DNA of 64,000 nucleotides. Source: Ephydatia muelleri (lineage: Eukaryota; Porifera; Demospongiae; Spongillida; Spongillidae). A program made the translations under genes and the position numbers. The DNA lies in the NCBI GenBank assembly GCA_013339895.1, contig JABACO010000013.1, forward strand, positions 4,203,823-4,267,822. Direction: 5' to 3'. The notes under the pieces were generated by a model. It was not told the origin of the DNA. It was given only the letters and a program-made list of their open reading frames with translations, and ran no database searches. This document shows positions 45,088-55,121 of this stretch, in pieces; the stretch's first letter is position 1, and the number at the start of each line of letters is the position of its first letter.

Positions 45088-45187
45088 TATTGGGAGCTAC
45101 TCCTTGGGAAACCAACAGCCGGCAAGCTTTAATAAAATAATAAATTGGGCGGACAGGTATGGTTTCGTTTTTCCTATGGCCCTGCAA
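44222..45187 (-). pseudogene. Retroelement reverse transcriptase core spanning the palindrome spacer
   Basis: Three overlapping minus-strand frames give, in order, KACRLLVSQGVAPNNESTWN, LLPVLRSFPKLTGAGPSGLR, a basic KSKDSCALDIRPIAVGE box, GGAEKIAHCLR, LKLDMRNAFNVVSRQAF (RT motif A), FGVQQGDPLGPLLFCIV (motif B) and WYLDDGVVAG (motif C). It matches the element at 33,817-37,400 segment by segment. Two frameshifts (near 44,620 and 44,430) break it, and it ends abruptly after GLSLQFKR close to the left symmetry border. Its first 100 bp (45,088-45,187) are duplicated inverted at 44,095-44,194. The YLDD centre is intact although the gene is dead. Confidence 0.85.
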
Positions 45188-45900
45188 GCCATGTGCTTAC
45201 TGTCATTGGCTCCTATCATTCTACACATTAAATACTGGATATTTGCAAATATGTTGAGTGCAACCCCTTTACACGTAAGTCTACAAGACAGCAGAATAAA
45301 ATGAAGATCTGGGACTGGTTGGGACGATGGTACAGGTTTACCATTCTCATATGACCTCGAACGTATGGCACTATGATTATGCAAGACACCAAAATACATT
45401 TTCACATTTGAGTTTTATATAAACATAAATCCACTAGGGTCATTATCTCGTAGAACATTCAATTTGGTTCGTTGTCTATAGATACCTTGTCGGCTGCAGA
45501 TACAGACTTGGTTGGGTCAAAAATCTCTATAGTCCCACTAGAGATATTGGTAGAGCAAACAAAACTTCCATTGCATCATTAACGACACTTTCCCCCCAGT
45601 ATGACTTGATTGACAGACTCATTCTGGATGAATGCCCATTCACACTGCAAATTATAGCCAGCTCTCCACAACATGAGCAAAACATTTCATTAACAGCAGA
45701 TGGCTGCAGGCTGTGGCTTGCAGTAATCTTGTGATGCATAACGGCACCATCAGGCAGGCTGTGGCTTGCTGTAAACTTGTGATAAAAACCCACAACGGTT
45801 TATTTCGTTAAAGAGTACATAAAACATGTACACCGGCTTGAACATACATTTCTCTGTTTTTAAAGGTAAGTTCAACTTGCAAGTAATTGTATGTGTGTGA

Positions 45901-45973
<73 letters not shown>

Positions 45974-45978
45974 TCTCA
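45901..45978 (+). repeat. (CT)n microsatellite serving as polypyrimidine tract
   Basis: About 78 bp of CT repeats with a few GT interruptions, ending 6 bp before a CATACTAG acceptor. Confidence 0.85.
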
Positions 45979-45984
45979 TACTAG

Positions 45985-46338
45985 ATGTATGGTTGTTTTG
46001 ATGGTGTAATTGTGTATGGCTTTCTGGAAGAAAATAATTGCGCTGTTCTGTCCAGCGAATGGTTGGATAAACATTTCCCACGTGTTGAAATTTATGCATC
46101 TGGTGTAGTGCGATGCTATTGTAGCACAGCAATTTATGGAATCAGCTGTACGCTTAATGTTGAAACCGGTGTTGTTGAACTGGACCAAGAAGATAAGAAA
46201 GAGATTGAAGCTTTCTTTGCTTTATACAAGAGTCAAAATAGTACTTGCAAACCTTCACTTGGCTTCCATACAGCAGTTGTTGGTGATTATGAGTTTTGTA
46301 ATACAGATAGAGTTTACACACTTCAAGACGACAAATAA
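45985..46338 (+). CDS. Unidentified ORF/exon, 117 codons, right arm
   Basis: Mirror copy of 42,859-43,212 with the same predicted protein. Preceded by AAAG/GTAAGTTC at about 45,868, a (CT)n tract and TACTAG directly before the ATG. Upstream (45,470-45,760) the stretches DTLSAADTDLVGSKISIVPLE and YDLIDRLILDECPF suggest earlier exons of the same gene, frameshifted at a run of C (45,592-45,597). Downstream, a TTTTTTTTTCTAG acceptor at about 46,467-46,479 precedes VYGKPDFIAMLEAHVLL. Not recognised. Confidence 0.45.
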   Translation: MYGCFDGVIVYGFLEENNCAVLSSEWLDKHFPRVEIYASGVVRCYCSTAIYGISCTLNVETGVVELDQEDKKEIEAFFALYKSQNSTCKPSLGFHTAVVGDYEFCNTDRVYTLQDDK

Positions 46339-46752
46339 TGGGTGGAGGAAAAAGACTCAAGTAGAGGAGACAACGGAAGATGAAAAGGAAGGCTGTTATT
46401 AACATTGGTTGTAATTTAGTATATAAATGCAATGCAACCATACCATGCCTGTAACTTTGAGGTGTTTTTTTTTCTAGTGTCTATGGGAAACCAGACTTCA
46501 TTGCAATGCTGGAAGCACATGTACTTCTGGCATGTGGGGCATGGGGCTGATTTTATGCATATTTTTGCATGCGTGTGAGGATGTAAACTGAACAGGACCT
46601 AACTGGGACACCAATGTAATCACTAGACACCTCGAACAAAGTCAGCGATGGATAAAAACATTAAACCCCTCAAGGTATAGTAGTTGCTAATTTGGTTAGC
46701 AATGGATTGTGAAAGGGGTGGAGTAGTTAAATTGATAATATAAGATGGCACT

Positions 46753-47090
46753 ATGATTCCAATTTGTGCAAGAGAAATTAATACTGCAACAGCTGAAATC
46801 AACCTGCAGGTACTTCAGCCCCCTAAAAAAGCAGCGGCTACTGTGCACGAGCGCTACGACTACTGCATCTCCGAGAAACCCTCTACTTGCAATGATTTCT
46901 TTGCTAGTGATGATTCCACTGCTAGTGCAGAGAATACGTAGGATTTCTTGGCAAGGAATATGCAGCAAAGGATCAGGAGAAAAGGCTCACCATTGACCTC
47001 CCCAAGTTGAAGAATGATGCTGCATCAGTTACCAACCCCTCTCTTTTGGAGCAAAGTTGTGAAGTAGAGGTGATTAGATTTCAGTACTAA
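46753..47090 (+). pseudogene. Unidentified ORF/exon, right arm, frameshifted
   Basis: Same as 42,103-42,441 but with one base missing near 46,930 (GCAGAGAATACG against GCAGAAGAATACG), so the frame stops after SAENT. Past the deletion the remaining sequence still matches to the original stop. Confidence 0.5.
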
Positions 47091-47853
47091 GAGCTTTCTT
47101 AATGCTACTTTGTGGATACGTGTGAGGGTGTGGGGGGAAATTATTTGCCCTTTCCCTTCCCCCCCTCGGGTATAAGTTTTATATTGAAATTAGCTGATTT
47201 TGTTAGCATTTAGATAGATCTAATTTTATAAATAATACTAATACAATGTGTCTGGATTATGATGAATGGTTAAGTAACTAAATTCAAATACTCGAAAATC
47301 ACGTTTATCAACTCTGCAATCATCATTATTCAAGTTACTGCTCAACAAAAACTCAAGCTTAGAGAAATATATATAAATCAGTCACTTCAATAATGAATTA
47401 CAATTTTAATTAAAATTTAACGAATTTTATTCATAACCAGTAATTTCACACTTTTCAAGATAGAGAGATTAGAGAAACATAAATCAATCACTGATCTCAA
47501 ACATCACAATTAATTAACTTCATTATTGAGTTATTCACCTCCTAAATCTCTTGATTGTGGAGGGTTATCAGCATTGATCTGTTGATTTGAATATTTTTAT
47601 GAGACAACTTCACCAAGTCCCAAAATGTCACTGAAGTGGGGATTTCACTTGTGTGGCTGAAAGAGCAGCAGAATCACGAAAGCATGAGCAAAATGACACA
47701 AAGTAGTATTATTTGTCTAATAAATGCCATGTATAAGCTACCAATAATCGGTTCATATGCACTGCCACCCAAGCTTTGAGCACTTTTTACTAGTGCTTTA
47801 ATATAAATTAACGACAATGAGCAAAAATGCCGATAATCATATTTGGGATCATT

Positions 47854-48085
47854 TCCGCGAAAAGGACCTCACACATGTTTTTCAAAGGTTTCAAATTTTT
47901 TTTATATTCTAGAAGTCTGAAATGTCCTCTACACATTGCTTCTTACGCACTGAGAATCGGAGTATCTGTCATACTGTTTTAAGGCTCTGAATTTTGAATT
48001 AGCCATACATTTCAACGCAGGCGTTACACTTCTATTGCGCGTACTGGAAATTTTATAATGTATGCGTTAGGTCCCTTTTCGCGGA
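47854..48085. mobile_element. Small MITE with TTTCCGCGAAAAGGACCT ends, right arm
   Basis: Begins TTTCCGCGAAAAGGACCTCA and ends TAGGTCCCTTTTCGCGGAAA, an almost perfect TIR pair. Mirror of 41,144-41,353. Confidence 0.8.
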
Positions 48086-48099
48086 AAATGATTATAATT

Positions 48100-49610
48100 T
48101 TCCATTAGACAATAAACTCCAAAACTATTAAATAAAATAATTGAATTTGGAGTACAACAAGAAAATCCTATGGCAGGGGTCTTTCTATTCTGTTTGGTCT
48201 TACAAATGATAGCCTCTGCCATTGCCTTAGATGAGGCCTGCTATTCCCTTTTACTGATTTCATAAGTGGTACATTAATGATGGTGTTATTGCTAGACCCA
48301 AGCAGGCGGTTGCACATGCTCTTTCTATTATACAAGAACTGTGCCCCCCACTAGGCTTTTACATTGCCAAATGTGAATTGTACAGCCTGACGTGTCTGGC
48401 GTGTGTGACCTTAGCCTTTTTCCATCTGACATGAAGATGTCTGAATCACCCCCCATTTCGAAAAACTTGAACCTCCTATTGGTGACGCTATATTATGCAG
48501 CAAGTTTCTTGCCCAACAGTGTGTGGAGGCTCTGAACCTACTGAAGCAATTGGAACAGGTTAGTTCCATTGATTCTCATGCAGGTAGCACTCCTTCTACT
48601 GAGGCTATGTGGTAGTTTAGTCATCTTGTGCACCTGGCTACATTAACTCCACCCTCTTTGATTGGTGAAGGTCTTGCACTCTTTGATGATGAGGTACTCC
48701 ACTGTACCATGGTTGACACATCTCATACAAGCCCAACATAGTTTAAGCCGTGGAGGCCTATAGGGCTCCGTCACCTTTCATTTCACTCACCTGCTGCTTT
48801 TATAGCATCTGTAATTGCATCCGATTATAGCTCTCCACACAGCAAACATATATTGCAGTCTGTTTATTTGTTCAATGGATCTGTATCTACTATTGCATTA
48901 TTACCACAGTCGCAACTTCTAAGCTAACTCAGAAAATGTTATCTTGCAATGCAATTTACCGAGTTATTTGCTCATGTTCACTCTGGATTGGCCTCGCCTG
49001 CTTTCAATTTCCTTCCCCAAGGCTTAGCCCTCCCTCATCTTCTATCACTCTGAGTTTCAAGTTGTCATTATGTGGTGGTTAGGGCTTCCCGTGAGTGAAG
49101 GTCAGCTCTGTCCTTATTTCCCATTCTATGGATCATTTTGGTCACCATGCTTTGTTATGTAAAACTTGCCCCTGACATGGTTTTTCGCCACAACAGAATC
49201 CAAGACACCCTTTTGAGTTATTGGGTGTACAGCTCGAAGCAGGAAGCAGCCTGGGTCATGAAGCACAGCAAGCGCATCCTGCTGATATCCTCATCCCTAA
49301 CTGGAAGTTGGGCAAGCCTGCAGCAATTGATCTTAGCATCCTTTCAAGTAGCGTGTATGATGCCAGGTTCAGCAGCAATGCAGGCAGAAAAGAGAAAGCA
49401 CCACAGTAATGATGCAGAATGTCGAGAGTTAGGCTGGGTTTGCATTCCTCTGGTGGTATATAGAATTGTTTGGATGTTGGGGACCTGAGGCTCAAAGTAG
49501 TCTCTCTAGGCTTGCTGGAAGGCTGAGGCAACCCAAGTCCATCACAATAAACCAGATCTATGATAGATTGAATTTCACACTGATCAGAGCCAACTCAATA
49601 CAGAGCCATT
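48100..49610 (+). pseudogene. RT/endonuclease retroelement remnant, right arm
   Basis: Mirror of 39,602-41,110. Plus-strand frames give GVQQENPMAGVFLF, INDGVIARPKQAVAHAL, LLCYVKLAPDMVF, HPADILIPNWKLGKPAAIDL (here the PAD and second Asp of the endonuclease are visible in one frame, 49,275-49,335) and NDAECRELGW. The final part differs from the left arm by about a dozen bases around 49,532-49,548. Confidence 0.75.
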
Positions 49611-49755
49611 CTGACTAGAGAATGCGTTTAACTTTGTTGCGTGTTTGTGTGTGTGTGTGCGTGTGCGTGCGCGTGTGCGTATGTGTGCGTGTGTAGAGAT
49701 ATACTATCTCTGTTGTGTGTAATATTGTGTACGTATAATACCGTATGTAATATAT

Positions 49756-49955
49756 GGATCGTTTCCGCGAAAAAAGCATGTTTTTTTAACATTAAAATTT
49801 TTTTGATATTCTAGAAGTCTGAAATGTCCTCTACACATTGCTTCTTACGCAATGAAAATCGTAATTCAGTTGTAAAGCTCTGAAGCTTTAATTAGCCATA
49901 CGCTTACATTTCTATTGCACGTAGTGGAAATGTTATAATCTATGCGCTAGGTCCC
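49756..49955. mobile_element. Small MITE of the TTTCCGCGAAA family, right arm
   Basis: Begins GTTTCCGCGAAAAAAGCATG and ends GCGCTAGGTCCCTGATC. Mirror of 39,172-39,360, with the same internal TTCTAGAAGTCTGAAATGTC. Confidence 0.6.
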
Positions 49956-51174
49956 TGATCTCATATACATGTATAACATTTTCTAGGAGAAATAATAAAT
50001 TATAATTGCAGAATTAACGTTCTACTGCATGTCAGTAGCTAGGGCCTGGAGTGAAGAGGCATGCATGCAATGCTTTCTCTCGCACTGCAGATCTATATGG
50101 CAGGGCTCAGCATCATACTTGTACAAGCAAACGTTAGAGCCATTCTTTGACAGCTACTGACACGCTGGTGGACTCTACCATGCCCATTTCAATCTCCTCC
50201 TCTTGCAGAACGGGATCAGAATTTGTTTATGATAATTCGGATGGAATTATATCATCCTGTGGATCAAAATAGCCAACCAACCTGTCTTATATTTCTTGGC
50301 AGTATGTTGAATTCGATATGTTACATCAGAAAGCTTTTCAGAATCCGGTATGTCTTGTGCCAACTCCAGTGAAACTTCCTTCAGTAACCTCGTTTTCGTG
50401 GAATGGTCAGATTCCACAGTGAAACTAGCTCGCCTTCTTTAATAGGTGGTTTCCCATGCATGGATCTTCCTATCATGACATGTTTTCTACAGTTTCGGCA
50501 ACTGATTTGTCTTTTCCCACACTTTATGATGTAGCCTCCAATCTATCCTGCAACTCACATACGTAATCACAAAGGGAGTGTTTCCTTCGAATTCTGCGCC
50601 AAAACCATATATCAACTGATTGACTCAGGATGGATGGGATCGTTTCCGCGAAAAGTGTCTTAACAACGGTTTTTGCAAGATTACAAAATTTAGCATATTA
50701 AACTCCAAACAATTAAATAAAGATTTCAGGGGAAATGCATATATGATACATTATATATAAAACAGTATATACTTAACGTTCTATAAAATACCAAAGCTAC
50801 CACATGAACAGCAGCCGAGGCCACATACTTTGGTAGGAAAACCAAGAAGTTAGACAGGAAGTGATTGTTTGCAAAGGTGAAACACCTGTTGATGAAAACC
50901 TTCCAGCAACAATAAATCAATTGAGAGCAGCAGCATGAAGAAAGTAAAGAGGAGTATAATACAAGTTGATGAGCAACAACAACGCTGGTACTCTACTAGA
51001 CAAAATCCCAACTGACGCTTTTCAATGAATACGTGGGTGTATTCTCAACCAAGAGGAGGATTATGTACCATGCTGCTGTTGTGCATGCATGTGTTGTGTA
51101 TGATATCATTTATTGCTTATTGTCCATTTTCGTGCGCACTGATAAAGCACTTCACTTGAAGGTTAGCGTTGTTA

Positions 51175-53190
51175 TATGTCAATAGATGTGGACAGCATAT
51201 GTTTCCGATGTCAATTTAAATTGTTCTTTAAGGTATGAGCTCTGGTTGCATGTGTATGTTGGCAAATGTGTGGGAGGAGAGTAATTAGTGTCACAAACAC
51301 AACATAAATTTCAGTTTTCTAAGCAGAATGGTCAGTTTCAGGTCAAAACTAAAGGGGGTGCATGTATGTGCATGGCTTCATAATGGATGGCTTTATACAT
51401 GAATATGTGGTTCAGCATTAAGCAAAACAATCTCAATCTTTTTAAGATAACCCAATGCTTTTACTTCTACATGATTCCAATTGCTGTAGATTATTACAAA
51501 ATTAAATTAAACTATTTTATCACATGTACCCAGTGAGGAAAGGAATAATGTACCTCATACATGTACTATCCTTTTTCTGAATTGACTCCTTGAAGTTCTT
51601 GATAATATATATGGAGCTTTCTCAATGCAATGTCTGCATTAAGTATACCAGCCTGCACACGACAGCATAGTTTGTCATCCCAAATATAATCATTCTATTC
51701 AAATCATGCTTAGTACTCCATCAAGTGCAGGATGGTAGGCTTAAACTCACTTGGCCTTGTCTCCTGCAGCCACTGGAAGTAAGAGAATGGCACATAAAAG
51801 GGGAAAGGTTGTGCAATGGTTTAGCCACTCTTTCCTAGTGTGCAGGTAAGCAGTGAGCATAATCAAGAATATGCACTATGCAACAGATGTAATAACAGGC
51901 TGTGGTGGAATGGGATGTTTCTGTATGGAGAAACAATGGATGTTGTAATCAACTATCATAAGGTGGAGTTGAAGGATTAATATATGCAGGAGAAACATAC
52001 TGGTGATAAGATAAGGATGTGGAAGTTATTTTTACTGATTGGCAAATATGGTACTTGACGTGTCATTATAATAATATTTCTCAATGCATTGTACAGATAA
52101 TGCACTGTAAGAGGCAAGTAATGGCATGAGTAAATGCACTTATATACTTTCTATTTAAATGGATATAGTTTACAAAAGGGAGATAGATCTACAGTTTGGA
52201 GGTGAGACATGAAGGTGATGATATTCTTTGCAGATACAACATGTTATGGCAAAGAATTCCAAATAGGAACAACCCTAGATGTAAAAAAGTATAGCCGAAA
52301 ATCGTGCCGAGGTATAGTGATCGACTGGAATTTCCTCGAGTGGAATGAATTTCCTCGAGTGGAATGAACGTTTGAACTGACCGTAACATCTCAGCTGCAT
52401 AAATATCCTAAAGCTTATTCACAATTTTGTAACACATTGTAAGGTCAAAATAAACACGACGATATTCTAATGATGATAAATTAAGATTTGCTAACCTGGA
52501 TGCATAAGCCTTGCACGTTTACAAATTTCTCGTGTGAAGTAAGGCTGAACTCCTTCTATATGCTCAATATCTTTAAACAGCCAAGGACTCCAGACTGGAG
52601 TGTTGAATTCTAAAAGTGGCCTGACATAGGTTTTAAATACACGTAATAGAATGCTGACATCACTAGTATGGAATCCTTTTAGAAGTAGAGAACATCTAGA
52701 ATACGCTTTGGCCGCTATGGATGAGCAATGAATTCCAGGTTTAAAATCTGATGAAACATAAACACCAAGATCACGAAGATGAGATACTTGCTCTAAGGTT
52801 ACCCCACATAACGAGTATGATGTATCAGATATTTGCTTTCCAAAGGAGATGACATTGCATTTTTGCAAAGTAATGCTGAGCTGCCAATTAGATGCCCAAT
52901 CACAAAATGCGGGCTTACAAAGGGAGATGTATCCCCAGTAGAATGATGAAAATAAATTTTAGTATCATCAGCGAAGATTTTAGCTTTAACATTATAAAGA
53001 CAGGGGTTGCATGAATCCTACAATCTGTGTGCAATGTGTAACCTTTCTCTCTGATAGGTTGGAGAAAGATTGTTGGTCATACCTGAAAGAATGAAAGGTG
53101 CTTTATATGTATTTCGTTCTTCTTAATTATCCAGGTCTGTGCATGAGACATTCAGAATGGCTGTCAATAGATATGCACAATGTTAGTTTG
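51175..53190 (+). pseudogene. Aminopeptidase pseudogene fragment on the plus strand (copy 4)
   Basis: An exon 7/intron 7/exon 8 scrap (51,175-51,285) lies inside the palindrome end. Past the palindrome are intron-like sequence (TAGTTTGTCATCCC as at 59,827-59,840), exon 4 with its splice sites (CCTGCAG/CCACTGGAAGTAAGAG at 51,764, donor GTAAGC near 51,847) carrying a premature stop, a shortened exon 5 (near 53,058-53,097) and an exon 7 remnant (near 53,134-53,180, GTCTGTGCATG...GCTGTCAATAGAT). Exon 6 and the catalytic exons are missing. It is the only aminopeptidase copy in the opposite orientation, next to the palindrome border. Confidence 0.65.
52480..53010 (-). pseudogene. LINE RT fragment inserted in the plus-strand aminopeptidase remnant
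   Basis: Minus-strand reading gives KIFADDTKIYFHHS (motif C), then KCNVISFGKQ, HLRDLGVYVSSDFKPG and TYVRPLLEFNTPVWSPW with IEGVQ. It has the same box order as the LINE pieces at 18,420 and 20,548. One frameshift between FADD and KCNV. The last 125 codons are open. Lies between exons 4 and 5 of the plus-strand aminopeptidase remnant. Confidence 0.85.
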
Positions 53191-53796
53191 ATGAATATTG
53201 TTTTCTGATAAATTCTTCCAATTGTTTATCCCCAGGGGATAACCTGCGACACAGTCCCACCCCTTTCGCAGTGGTAATTATGAGTGCTGATATCAACACC
53301 TTGGAATCTTTGTACCTATGTCCTACAGTCCTACTATTCTTAGCTTCTATGTGGCCAGCCTCTTGATATGCACTTGCTGTTTTTGTTCTTGCTCTGCCTG
53401 AATACCTTTTTCAGGCAGCACAGGCATTTATCATGAGTTAACATGATACTTCATGTTCTGAAATTCAGTTCACAACCAATGCATATTTCCCTGCAGTATC
53501 CGACACTAATCACCTCTGGTGTCTGTTGTGCTTCGAGATTTTGACCAGCCTCTGATTTAGAATCTGATGTGAAAGTGGTACTCTGCCATGCAAAGTGTGG
53601 TTAAATATGCTGTTTCATCTGAGAGCCAATTGCATCATCTCATAAAACAGCACTCAGCTTAGTGTTGAACCCCAAGTGATGTTGTGGTTCTATGCAGCAG
53701 TGTTCAGCTGGTAAGTAAACTGTAACCTGTGATCACTCAATAACATCTTTTTAGGAGAAATAATCAAGGGTTAAATGGTCGCTTGAAGAAGAAAAT
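53191..53796. other. No gene recognised
   Basis: Intergenic. A short TATGAGTGCTGATATCAACACC-type stretch reads MSADINTLESLYL but is not followed by a supported frame. Confidence 0.35.
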
Positions 53797-54353
53797 GACC
53801 TTTTCGTTTAAGGCCCTGGAATGTTTGCGGGTCAAATTGACGTCATAATTAGAAGTGACGTTACATCCGGAGTACATCCACCGAATGCGCCTTGGTACAG
53901 TGGTAGCTTGTCACGAATACACTATCGTAATTTTTTTAAAGAAGAGCACTATTGCTACCTGGAATCTACCATCCTATCCATTTGCCTGCGTAGGTGTGAA
54001 CGTGCGTACTTTTAGAATGCCATGGAATGGCTCATTTAGTGATGCTCCGGGTATATCGTCTTGTGTTAGTTCAACCGAAGTACTGGGTTTTTTAGTTTTT
54101 AGCTAATGCATTCACTAGACACCATCCTTCAGAAACTTTGAACGAGAATGCGAAGCATGATCACTGCATGTACCTGGAGAGGTCTTCCATACTGCATTCA
54201 TCATTCTTACCTCAAATCTCAAAGAGTTTGAAGCCAACTAAGCCGACACACGCGAGAATACACGCACACCTTGCGCGAAGAATGTACTCCGGATGTTGAC
54301 GTCACGTGTAATCAACACTAATTGCATTCCTTGCGCCCTTAAACGAAAAGGTC
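53797..54353. mobile_element. DNA-transposon-derived element with imperfect TIRs of about 90 bp
   Basis: GACCTTTTCGTTTAAGG at the left recurs inverted as CCTTAAACGAAAAGGTC at the right. Internal paired words follow at matching distances (TTGACGTCA with TGACGTCA, ACATCCGGAGTACAT with ATGTACTCCGGATGT). About 557 bp, no transposase. The outermost bases resemble those of the 27,355 MITE (GGCCCTTTTCGT), so the two may share a transposase source. No convincing target duplication was seen. Confidence 0.75.
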
Positions 54354-54479
54354 CATTCCACACAAAAAGTAACCATTAAGGGTCACAGTCTCAATATTTT
54401 TCTTTGTCTCGAGGTGCTTTATAGCAAAGTGAAATGAGGCAGCAAAGCAGCAAAACATAAAGAAAGGGACCGCTTTTGA

Positions 54480-55121
54480 TATTGTGTTCATATTTTGCAG
54501 TGTGCAACTGTCTGTTGATGTACACCAACGAATGGGCAGTTAAGATAAACGGTGGATCAGAAATAGCAGATGAGATTGCCTCCAACCGTATGGCTTACTG
54601 ATAATTTCGACAGTTTCACGTCGGAACCACCTTCTCACTTTTGCCTTATCGTAAAAATGGCAATGTAGTATATGACATCTCTGCATACTTCAAATTTTGA
54701 TTCAAGTCTTGTATCACTTCTGGGGGAGAGAACCCAGCTGGCACATGGACAGATGGTGCAGTCACAGCCTCTGATACCACAGCTGTGTTTTATGGCACAT
54801 CCCAGATACCACAGGCATGGTCAGTATTCCACCAGCATGATGTGTGACACAGCTTGTGCTCGTGGGTACAGGACCAAATGACTGTGAGGTGTGTGCACCT
54901 GGGTACTACCGAGATGTCACCACCTTGACCTGTGCTCAAAGCTGTACCAGGGGAATGGCTGAGCATGGATACTGCTATAAGCCCTCAGATCCTGATCCAG
55001 TCTGTGCTAGAACAAAGCCACCTAGCAATGCCCTCGGTACCGGTTCACTTCCTCTGCAACACAGCTAATGGTTTGATGGCGTAACAGTAATGGCTGCCGC
55101 TATCTTTGTCAATTATATGTG
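54480..55121 (+). pseudogene. Furin-like pseudogene: exon 1 joined to exon 11
   Basis: 54,500-54,595 matches exon 1 of the furin-like gene (YTNEWAVKINGGSEIADEIAS). The next sequence (from about 54,613) matches exon 11, the P domain and Cys-rich repeat (PGYYRDVTTLTC, GYCYK), with deletions, frameshifts and stops. Exons 2-10, including the whole catalytic domain, are missing. The 3' flank continues to match that of the intact gene. Convergent with the aminopeptidase pseudogene at 55,609, reproducing the intact pair at 5,119-17,365. Confidence 0.85.

Larger units (their letters stand above)
45088..51628. repeat. Right arm of the giant palindrome
   Basis: Inverted counterpart of 37,487-44,194. 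The outer end is ATGGAGCTTTCTCAAT near 51,628. Identity is high but not perfect: microsatellites differ in length, a 1-base deletion breaks the ORF near 46,930, and small replacements occur beside the endonuclease remnant (near 49,535). These differences argue against a simple assembly mirror. Confidence 0.9.

Noticed and set aside
37487..51628. Palindrome as a pure assembly artefact
   Set aside because: Arms differ in microsatellite length, by single-base indels and by short replacements, and the spacer is unique. Not fully excluded without reads.
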